From NCBI GenBank assembly GCA_039680225.1, contig JBDKTK010000400.1, forward strand, positions 1-6,776: a DNA stretch of 6,776 nucleotides. The letters are read 5' to 3'. Made by a program: the position numbers and the translations under genes. The notes under the pieces are model-generated. The model searched no databases, was not told the DNA's origin, and worked only from the letters and a program-made list of their open reading frames with translations. Source of the DNA: JBDKTK01 sp039680225 (GTDB taxonomy: Bacteria > Desulfobacterota > Syntrophia > Syntrophales > UBA4778). Below are positions 1-4,893 of the stretch, piece by piece (position 1 is the stretch's first letter; each line of letters opens with the position of its first letter).

Positions 1-686
1 GGGTATTTACCGGAAAGCGCATTCTGGGAGGTGGGTTCCACGCCATTCACGGCCAGGCCTTTGACACTTTTATTCAGATATCCCATGCCTATATAACCAA
101 CGGCATATTTGTTCCTGGATATGACCTGGACAATCGCGCCGTTGGACGCCTGGAGCTGGGCCCGCGGGGTCACCTTCGCGCCGTGAAGCACCTTCTCCGC
201 CCAGCTTTCATATGTGCCGGAGCTGGTGTCCCTTGAAATGACCACGATCTGCCTTTTTTCCCCGCCGACTTCGTTCCAGTTGCGGATCTTGCCCTGGTAT
301 ATGAGGCTGAGCTGCTCGATCGTCAGGTTCTTAACCGGGTTGCCGGGATGGACGACCGGGATTATCGCGTCTATCGCCACCTTGTGGGCTGCCGGGTTCA
401 CGCCCTTGCTCTTCGCAAGCGAAACTTCCTCCGGCTTCATATCGCGGGAAGAATTGGCTATATCTGTAGTCTTGTCAATCAGGGCCTTTATGCCGTCGCC
501 CGAACCCCCGCCGGATATGGATATGTTCACGCCCGGGTTCTTTTTCATATAGGCCTCCGCCGCTGCCTGGGCAACGGGCAGAACTGTTGTTGATCCTTTA
601 ATTACAATCCTGCTTTGAGCTGATGCGGCGCCGCCTGCCAGAAATACAAATGCCAGGGCCAATACCGCCATTTTACTGAATTTCAT
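1..686 (-). CDS. pstS: Phosphate ABC transporter substrate-binding protein PstS (3' end outside window)
   Basis: Periplasmic phosphate-binding protein that would deliver phosphate to the PstCAB importer. The ATG at 686 is preceded by an AGGAGG Shine-Dalgarno. The first 228 residues are visible and no stop occurs before the window edge. Residues 1-23 form a signal peptide (basic start, hydrophobic core, AASA before Q24). There is no lipobox cysteine, so a soluble periplasmic protein is inferred. Phosphate-pocket motifs are in the expected order: GSTTVLP (31-37), GGGSGDGI (59-66), SSRDM (79-83) and RDTSSGTYE (152-160). Y130-QGKIRNWNEVGG-142 is also typical of the family (PBP-like fold, PF12849 type). 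The gene lies 83 bases downstream of the phoB-like regulator, behind a Pho-box-like array (729-768), so induction by phosphate starvation is likely. pstC, pstA, pstB and phoU would be expected beyond the left edge but cannot be seen. The family assignment is firm; only the C-terminus is missing. Confidence 0.95.
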   Translation of the reverse strand, partial: MKFSKMAVLALAFVFLAGGAASAQSRIVIKGSTTVLPVAQAAAEAYMKKNPGVNISISGGGSGDGIKALIDKTTDIANSSRDMKPEEVSLAKSKGVNPAAHKVAIDAIIPVVHPGNPVKNLTIEQLSLIYQGKIRNWNEVGGEKRQIVVISRDTSSGTYESWAEKVLHGAKVTPRAQLQASNGAIVQVISRNKYAVGYIGMGYLNKSVKGLAVNGVEPTSQNALSGKY

Positions 687-713
687 TTTCCGCCTCCTTT
701 AGTATTTGGCAAC

Positions 714-719
714 AATATA
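714..719 (-). promoter_or_regulatory. Putative -10 element of the pstS promoter
   Basis: The minus strand reads TATATT (5 of 6 matches to TATAAT). It starts 9 bases after the last Pho-box unit and lies about 27 bases upstream of the pstS ATG. No good -35 hexamer exists at the usual distance; the Pho repeats occupy that position, as expected for an activator-dependent promoter. The transcription start has not been determined. Confidence 0.55.
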
Positions 720-728
720 ATGCGGAAA

Positions 729-768
729 TGTTACAGATTGGTTAAGCTGGGATTAAGATATGATTAAT
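729..768 (-). promoter_or_regulatory. Pho box: four 7-base repeats at 11-base spacing upstream of pstS
   Basis: Read on the minus strand in the direction of pstS, the units are ATTAATC (768-762), CTTAATC (757-751), CTTAACC (746-740) and TGTAACA (735-729), each starting exactly 11 bases after the previous one. Seven-base direct repeats at 11-base spacing are the known binding architecture of PhoB/PhoP-type OmpR-family regulators. The last unit is closest to the classical TGTCA/TTAACA core. The array starts just after the stop codon of the phoB-like gene and ends 9 bases before a -10-like hexamer, so bound regulator would occupy the -35 position, as in Pho promoters. That PhoB binds here is inferred from architecture and context. 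Confidence 0.8.
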
Positions 769-769
769 T

Positions 770-1489
770 TCAGGAGCCCTTCAGTTCGGCGAACTTGTAT
801 CCCGTTCCCCTGACCGTAAGAATATAATGCGGATTTTCCTGGTCCGGTTCTATCTGGGCCCTTAAGCGCCGGACATGGACATCAACGGTCCGGCGTTCCA
901 CAAAGCTTTCGCCCTCCCAGACGTGGTCCAGGATCTGGTCGCGGGAGAATACCTTCCCGGGGTTGCGGGACAGGAACATCAGGATTTTTTTCTCGGTGGG
1001 GCTGAGCTCGATTTTCCTTCCCGCCACATAGACTTCATGGGCGTCGTAATCGACCCGCAGGTCCCTGAAAACAAATTCGCCCTGCCGCTCTTTTTTCCCG
1101 GCGGCGCCCGCGCGGCGCAGCACGGCCCGCACGCGGGCGATCAGTTCCCGGACGCTGAAGGGTTTCGTGATGTAATCGTCGGCCCCCATCTCCAGGCCCA
1201 GGACCCGGTCGATCTCCTCGCTTTTCGCGGTCAGCATGATGATGGGCAGATTGGCCGACCGGGCATCGCTCCTGATCCTGCGGCAGACATCGACCCCCTT
1301 GATGCCCGGCAGCATGAGATCGAGGACCAGCAGATCCGGCCGCTGCGATTTCGCCAGTTCCAGGGCCCGCTCCCCATCATACGCGCGGATGACGGAGAAG
1401 CCTTCTTTCTCGAGATTGTAGGCGAGGAGGTCCACTATGTCTTTTTCGTCATCAACCACCAGTATCTTCAAGTCATCTTCACCTTTCAC
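770..1489 (-). CDS. phoB: Phosphate-regulon-type response regulator (OmpR/PhoB family)
   Basis: Two-component transcription factor: an N-terminal receiver domain (about 8-125) followed by a winged-helix DNA-binding domain (about 138-236). Receiver residues visible in the 239-residue reading are the acidic pair D13-D14, phospho-acceptor D57 in LVLDLMLPG, switch residue T87 in MLTAK and K109 in TKPFS. The DNA-binding domain carries SPTEKKILMFL, RTVDVHVRRLR (recognition helix) and the terminal VRGTGYKF hairpin. The GTG start at 1489 overlaps the ade stop codon (GTGA) but has no Shine-Dalgarno. A TTG at 1471 lies 7 bases after AAGGTGA and would give the typical MKILVVDDE opening, so it is a strong alternative start. 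The PhoB identity rests on sequence type plus the adjacent pstS and its Pho box. It could instead be a paralogous OmpR-family regulator. No sensor kinase (PhoR) is in the window. Confidence 0.88.
   Translation of the reverse strand: MKGEDDLKILVVDDEKDIVDLLAYNLEKEGFSVIRAYDGERALELAKSQRPDLLVLDLMLPGIKGVDVCRRIRSDARSANLPIIMLTAKSEEIDRVLGLEMGADDYITKPFSVRELIARVRAVLRRAGAAGKKERQGEFVFRDLRVDYDAHEVYVAGRKIELSPTEKKILMFLSRNPGKVFSRDQILDHVWEGESFVERRTVDVHVRRLRAQIEPDQENPHYILTVRGTGYKFAELKGS
1479..1485 (-). promoter_or_regulatory. Ribosome binding site favouring the internal TTG start of the response regulator
   Basis: The minus strand reads AAGGTGA, 7 bases upstream of an in-frame TTG at 1471-1469. The upstream GTG at 1489 has only GATTTGACAGCTGA before it, with no purine-rich site. 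On this evidence translation may begin at the TTG, six residues downstream of the longest reading. Confidence 0.4.
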
Positions 1490-3108
1490 TCAGCTGTCAA
1501 ATCGATAAACATGAAGCGCTCCGCATCAAAAAGCCCCTTGTCGCTCAATTTCAGCCTGGGTATGACGGGCAGCGCCATGAAGGACAGGGTCATGAAAGGC
1601 GCGCCCAGCTTTGAGCCCAGGCTTTTTGCAAGCCTGTCGAGATGCGAGTACTGCTCCGCGACGGTGTAGCCGTCCCCGTCAGACATGAGCCCGGCGACCG
1701 GCAGCGGCAGGACCTCCCGGAATTCCTCTGAGACTGCCGCGAGGCCTCCCCTGTTCTCTACAACAAGATTGACCGCGTTGCAAATGTCCCGGTCGGTGAC
1801 ACCGACTGCCAGGATATTGTGCGAGTCGTGGGCCACAGAGGATGCGATCGCGCCTCTCTGGAATCCGAAGTTCCTGATGAACCCTGTTGCAGGCGGAGCA
1901 TCGGCATAGCGGTTCACAACGGCAATCTTCAGGATGTCGCGCGCGGGGTCGGAAACCAGATGGCCGTTTACGGACTTGGGTTTTTCCCGCGCCCACCCAG
2001 TCACGATCCGGCCGCCGGCAGCTTCTATAATGTTGATCCCGGCGGCGGCGCCGCCTTTCACCGCAAAGTCCTCCGGCATTTTAAAACCGGTATTGAACCT
2101 GTTCGGACGGGCGACATGCCGGGACCTCAGCAGCGTATCGCCGTTTTCCGCAACCGGCTCTCCTTTAATGAAAGTTCTAAGGATGTTGAGACCGTCAAGG
2201 CTGTCCACTTCCAGGAAATCGGCGCAATCACCCGCCCTCAGCAGTCCGGCATCGAGCCCGTAATGCATTACGGGGTTCACGCAGGCGCATTTCAGCAGGG
2301 TGAAAATATCGATGCCCAGGCGCCTGCCTTTTTTGACCGTCTCATTGATATGGCCGCCGACGAGATCGTCCGGGTGCAGGTCGTCGCTGCAGAACATGCA
2401 TTGGTCCGGATACCGGGGGATCAGAGGGCCGAGCGCCGCGAAATCTTTTGCCGCCGAACCTTCCCTGATAAGGAGTTTCATCCCGAGCGAGAGCTTTTCC
2501 GCCCCTTCCCCGTAATCAAAGCTTTCGTGATCGGTCGAGATGCCGGCCTCGATGTATTTCCGCAGCGCCCCGCCGCTCAGGCCCGGCGCATGGCCGTCCA
2601 CGGGCTTGCCGTATTTCTTCGCCAGCGCGATCTTTTCCATGACCTCCGGGTCGCGATTGATCACGCCCGGGAAGTTCATCATCTCCGCCAGGAATTTCAC
2701 GTCATTTCTTTGCAGGAGGGTTTCTATTTCCGCGGGGCCGATCGAGGCCCCCGCAGTTTCGAACGGCGTCGCGGGGACGCAGGAGGGGGCGCCGAAATAA
2801 AACCCGAACGGCACGGTCCCGCCGTTTTCGATCATGAACTCCACGCCCCCAATCCCCAGGACATTGGCGATCTCATGGGGGTCGCAGACGGCCGCCACGG
2901 TCCCGTGGACGGCGGCCAGCCGCGCAAACTCGGAAGGCGCCAGCAGCGAGCTTTCCACGTGGACATGGGAATCGACAAAGCCGGGGATGATCCAAGTATT
3001 ATATTTCCCGCCCTCGACAATTTCCTCAATTCTGCCGTTCCGGACCGTAATAGTCCCCGGGTATATCCGGGAATCGAGGAGGTCGACTATATTGCCCGAT
3101 ATCATCAT
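1486..3108 (-). CDS. ade: Adenine deaminase (short N-terminal form)
   Basis: Metal-dependent amidohydrolase of the Ade family that converts adenine to hypoxanthine and ammonia for purine salvage; cytoplasmic. In the 540-residue reading, the N-terminal beta-sandwich strand is followed by PGFVDSHVHVESS (42-54), with metal ligands H48 and H50 and the family-typical E52. CDPHEIANVLG (75-85) is an Ade hallmark. DGHAPGLSGG, STDHES and MFCSDDLHPDD follow in order. The C-terminal Ade domain carries VAHDSHNILAVG and a glycine-rich VAGLMSDG stretch. I chose the ATG at 3108, 7 bases after the stop of the upstream reductase, because its MMISGNIVDLLD opening matches the start of the amidohydrolase fold and a GGAG lies 10 bases upstream. 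An in-frame ATG at 3150 would add 14 low-complexity residues overlapping the reductase. Compared with the well-known Ade proteins it lacks the 20-40 residue leader. The stop overlaps the start region of the response regulator. Confidence 0.93.
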   Translation of the reverse strand: MMISGNIVDLLDSRIYPGTITVRNGRIEEIVEGGKYNTWIIPGFVDSHVHVESSLLAPSEFARLAAVHGTVAAVCDPHEIANVLGIGGVEFMIENGGTVPFGFYFGAPSCVPATPFETAGASIGPAEIETLLQRNDVKFLAEMMNFPGVINRDPEVMEKIALAKKYGKPVDGHAPGLSGGALRKYIEAGISTDHESFDYGEGAEKLSLGMKLLIREGSAAKDFAALGPLIPRYPDQCMFCSDDLHPDDLVGGHINETVKKGRRLGIDIFTLLKCACVNPVMHYGLDAGLLRAGDCADFLEVDSLDGLNILRTFIKGEPVAENGDTLLRSRHVARPNRFNTGFKMPEDFAVKGGAAAGINIIEAAGGRIVTGWAREKPKSVNGHLVSDPARDILKIAVVNRYADAPPATGFIRNFGFQRGAIASSVAHDSHNILAVGVTDRDICNAVNLVVENRGGLAAVSEEFREVLPLPVAGLMSDGDGYTVAEQYSHLDRLAKSLGSKLGAPFMTLSFMALPVIPRLKLSDKGLFDAERFMFIDLTAE

Positions 3109-3115
3109 TGCCGGA

Positions 3116-3679
3116 CTACTCCGACCCCTTGAGCTGCTTTGTCCAGGCAATCAGGCTGTCCAGCAGTTCCTTTATTTTCGCCCTCGTCTTCTCATCGGTC
3201 AAACGCCCGTCTTTATCCACCTTTTCCGCGACAAAGGGCACGATCACTTCCGGCCGGTTCACCGGGAACATGTTCAGGAAGACGCATGACTGACGCAAAT
3301 GGTACTGCGCGCGGCCCGTCCCCAGCATTCCTATGGACGCGCCCATGATCGCCACGGGCTTGCCTTCCCAGACATTGTCCCCGTAGGGCCGGGATGCGCA
3401 GTCGATGGCGTTCTTGAGCACGCCGGGCATCGAGTAATTGTATTCCGGGGTCGCGATCAATATCGCGTCGGCGGCCTTGATCTTCGCTTTGAAATCGTCC
3501 AGTTTCGCATGGGGCTTCTTCTCGTTGTCCTCGCTGAACAGAGGCAACCCTTCCAGGTCGAAGGTCTCCAGTTCCGCGCCGTCCGGCACCTGCTCCGTTG
3601 CGGCGCGCAGCAGCGATTTGTTATAAGAGCCTTTCCGAAGACTGCCTGCGAACCCGAGTATCCTGATCTTTCCGCTCAT
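3116..3679 (-). CDS. NAD(P)H-dependent FMN reductase (ChrR/YieF-type quinone/chromate reductase family)
   Basis: A flavodoxin-fold protein of 187 residues, the usual length for the family (PF03358). The phosphate-binding loop GSLRKGSYNKS (12-22) holds the FMN phosphate. PEYNYSMPGVLKNAID (78-93) is the hallmark segment around the flavin ring, followed by the KPVAIMGAS strand (106-114) and GTGRAQYHLRQ. Members carry out NAD(P)H-driven two-electron reduction of quinones, azo dyes, nitro compounds or chromate; the physiological substrate cannot be read from sequence. A strong AGGAGG (3693-3688) sits 8 bases before the ATG. It lies between doxX (26-base gap) and ade (7-base gap), almost certainly in one transcript. 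Pairing with DoxX suggests a redox or electrophile-stress role, which is inference. Confidence 0.9.
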   Translation of the reverse strand: MSGKIRILGFAGSLRKGSYNKSLLRAATEQVPDGAELETFDLEGLPLFSEDNEKKPHAKLDDFKAKIKAADAILIATPEYNYSMPGVLKNAIDCASRPYGDNVWEGKPVAIMGASIGMLGTGRAQYHLRQSCVFLNMFPVNRPEVIVPFVAEKVDKDGRLTDEKTRAKIKELLDSLIAWTKQLKGSE

Positions 3680-3705
3680 ATTGTTTCCCTCCTGGTATAT
3701 TGACT

Positions 3706-4110
3706 TTACCTGGCGCTGTCCTTCTTCCTGACATTATCGAGGCTTAGCGGCCCCGAGCCGGACCAGGCGATGAGGAGCGCCGCTCCCAGCATCGAAACAT
3801 TCTTTATGAACATGATATACTGGGTCCTCGCCGCGATGGGGTCCGAAACGGCCCAGTAATTGTGCATCATTACAGTCACCGGCACCAGGAACAGGACAAT
3901 CAGCCATGCCCCGTAACGGGCCTTCAAGCCCAGGATGATGCTGATGCCTCCGACAAAGGAAATAATGCCGGACAGCGGCACGGCAAAGGTTGCGAGAGGG
4001 ACCCCCTTGCCTGCGGCATAGGCTATTGTCTCCGAAGTGAAGTGCCCCGGGGCCGATAACACAAAAATAGCCGCGTACAGGACCCTGCCCAGCAGGACTA
4101 CGTATTTCAT
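3706..4110 (-). CDS. DoxX family membrane protein
   Basis: A small integral membrane protein of 134 residues with four predicted transmembrane segments at about 3-20, 40-61, 66-83 and 98-117. Family features include the LGRVLYAAIFVLSAPGHF first helix, GGISIILGLKARYGA, the MHNYW segment after helix 3 and the KNVSMLGAALLIAWSGSGPLSLD ending, typical of the DoxX group (PF07681). The biochemical role is poorly defined; relatives have been linked to quinone and thiol redox chemistry and to oxidative-stress complexes. I placed the start at the ATG at 4110 because GGGAGG (4124-4119) lies 8 bases upstream. A longer reading from 4158 would prepend a charged segment that is really the leader containing this ribosome site. 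It is the first gene of the minus-strand cluster, so its promoter should lie in 4111-4306. Confidence 0.85.
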   Translation of the reverse strand: MKYVVLLGRVLYAAIFVLSAPGHFTSETIAYAAGKGVPLATFAVPLSGIISFVGGISIILGLKARYGAWLIVLFLVPVTVMMHNYWAVSDPIAARTQYIMFIKNVSMLGAALLIAWSGSGPLSLDNVRKKDSAR

Positions 4111-4165
4111 TTCTTGTACCTCCCTTCGTTTTTTCGGAGGCAACGGGAAAATACGCAATTGAATC

Positions 4166-4217
4166 AGAGTTTTGTGAATGTTAAGCCAAGTTGCCCCAAT
4201 TTACCACTTAAAACTCT
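4166..4217. repeat. Inverted repeat in the divergent promoter region
   Basis: AGAGTTTT (4166-4173) and AAAACTCT (4210-4217) are perfect reverse complements separated by 36 bases, with centres 44 bases apart (about four helical turns). This could be a two-half-site operator or chance in AT-rich DNA. The loop is too long for a terminator. Confidence 0.4.
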
Positions 4218-4222
4218 CCCGA

Positions 4223-4241
4223 AAAACATGCCTAAAACATG
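4223..4241 (+). repeat. AAAACATG direct repeat at 11-base spacing upstream of the thioesterase
   Basis: AAAACATG occurs at 4223-4230 and again at 4234-4241, exactly 11 bases apart. It sits 14 bases upstream of the -10-like TATAAG at 4256. One-turn direct repeats are the usual site type for OmpR-family regulators, but the unit does not resemble the Pho units found before pstS. An operator role is inference. Confidence 0.4.
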
Positions 4242-4306
4242 GTTGCTGAATTAACTATAAGATAATATGTAATCCCCTTGACGAAAATCCAAAAGGAGAA
4301 TTTTTT

Positions 4307-4816
4307 ATGAACGGCAAGAGAGTGAGCGACAGCAGTGTTGTCATGGCGCAGCAGATGAACCCCCAGGATGCCAACCCCGCCGGCAATGTCCACGGCGGAG
4401 TCCTGATGAAATTGATAGATACCGCGGCCGGCGCAGTTGCGGTCCGCCATTCGCGTTCCAATGCGGTCACCGCATCCGTTGACAGGATGGATTTCCACAA
4501 CCCGGTGTTCGTCGGAGACATGGTGACTCTGCAGGCCAGTCTCAACCTCGTCGGCAGGACGTCAATGGAAGTAGGCGTGCGCGTTGTCTCGGAAAATCTC
4601 TTTTCCGGGGAACAGCGCCACACTGTATCGGCCTATATGACTTTTGTCGCCCTGGATAAGAACGGCAGGCCCATTGAGCTGCCGCCGCTTATCCTGGAAA
4701 CCAATGAAGAGAAGCGGCGCAACCGGGAGGCGAAGGCCCGCCGGCAGGCGCGCCTTACCGAAAAATCCAAGGAAAAGAGCTGCCAGCTCAACGAGACGGA
4801 ATGCCCGGCGGAGTAG
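4307..4816 (+). CDS. Acyl-CoA thioesterase, hot-dog fold (YciA/YkhA/BACH-like)
   Basis: Cytoplasmic hydrolase of acyl-CoA thioesters, releasing CoA and a fatty acid. The single hot-dog domain spans about residues 5-127. N23-PAGNVHGGVLMKLIDTAAG-42 is the family signature, with the likely catalytic D38 in the central helix. ASVDRMDFHNPVFVGDMV (56-73) is the second conserved block, and SAYMTFVALDKNGRP closes the sheet. The tail after residue 130 is very rich in charged residues (EEKRRNREAKARR), as in Bacillus YkhA-type relatives, and probably helical. AAGGAG lies 8 bases before the ATG, a clear start. It is first on the rightward strand, with modF following after 77 bases; no functional link is evident. 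Chain-length preference cannot be read from sequence. Confidence 0.92.
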   Translation: MNGKRVSDSSVVMAQQMNPQDANPAGNVHGGVLMKLIDTAAGAVAVRHSRSNAVTASVDRMDFHNPVFVGDMVTLQASLNLVGRTSMEVGVRVVSENLFSGEQRHTVSAYMTFVALDKNGRPIELPPLILETNEEKRRNREAKARRQARLTEKSKEKSCQLNETECPAE

Positions 4817-4830
4817 CAACTTAAGAAAAT

Positions 4831-4864
4831 GCAGGGTGTGTTGCGCTTTGCCGACGCGCCCTGC
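4831..4864 (+). terminator. Hairpin downstream of the thioesterase, possible weak terminator or attenuator
   Basis: GCAGGGTGTGTTG pairs with CGACGCGCCCTGC as a 13-base-pair stem including three G-U pairs, with an 8-base apex. It starts 14 bases after the thioesterase stop. The wobble pairs are stable only in plus-strand RNA, so the structure belongs to the rightward transcript. No run of Ts follows (TTCT only), so it is not a classical intrinsic terminator. It may instead separate or stabilise the thioesterase message or modulate modF. Confidence 0.45.
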
Positions 4865-4893
4865 TTCTGCGAGATTGGTCGAAATCAAACAGC

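Larger units (their letters stand above)
4111..4306. other. Divergent intergenic promoter region
   Basis: An AT-rich 196-base gap between the doxX operon (leftward) and the thioesterase (rightward), so it should hold two promoters. For the rightward gene, TATAAG (4256-4261) and overlapping GATAAT (4261-4266) are -10-like, but no convincing -35 lies 16-18 bases upstream. No clear leftward promoter hexamers are visible. The region carries an 8-base direct repeat at 11-base spacing and an 8-base inverted repeat, listed separately. No small gene with a ribosome site is apparent. Confidence 0.6.

Noticed and set aside
214..552. A 112-codon plus-strand frame at the left of the window
   Set aside because: The minus strand here encodes an unmistakable PstS, with signal peptide and pocket motifs in one frame.
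875..1669. A 264-codon plus-strand open frame opposite the response regulator and the end of ade
   Set aside because: It runs antisense across two real genes with intact motifs, and its product has no recognisable domain.
1819..3132. A 437-codon plus-strand open frame opposite ade
   Set aside because: It is an antisense shadow of a well-conserved gene. Its translation shows no recognisable family, is rich in the H, R and P residues expected from antisense of GC-rich coding DNA, and lacks a ribosome site.
4111..4158. Upstream ATG at 4158 that would extend DoxX by 16 residues
   Set aside because: The added residues (FPLPPKKRREVQE) are translation of the leader containing the GGGAGG ribosome site that serves the ATG at 4110.
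4159..4190. Possible Pho-box-like units (CTTAACA, CAAAACT) upstream of doxX
   Set aside because: Only one unit resembles the pstS array, and the neighbour at 11 bases does not match beyond AAC.
4278..4283. TTGACG as a -35 element for the thioesterase
   Set aside because: It is only 24 bases from the ATG, so a -10 at normal spacing would fall on the start codon.
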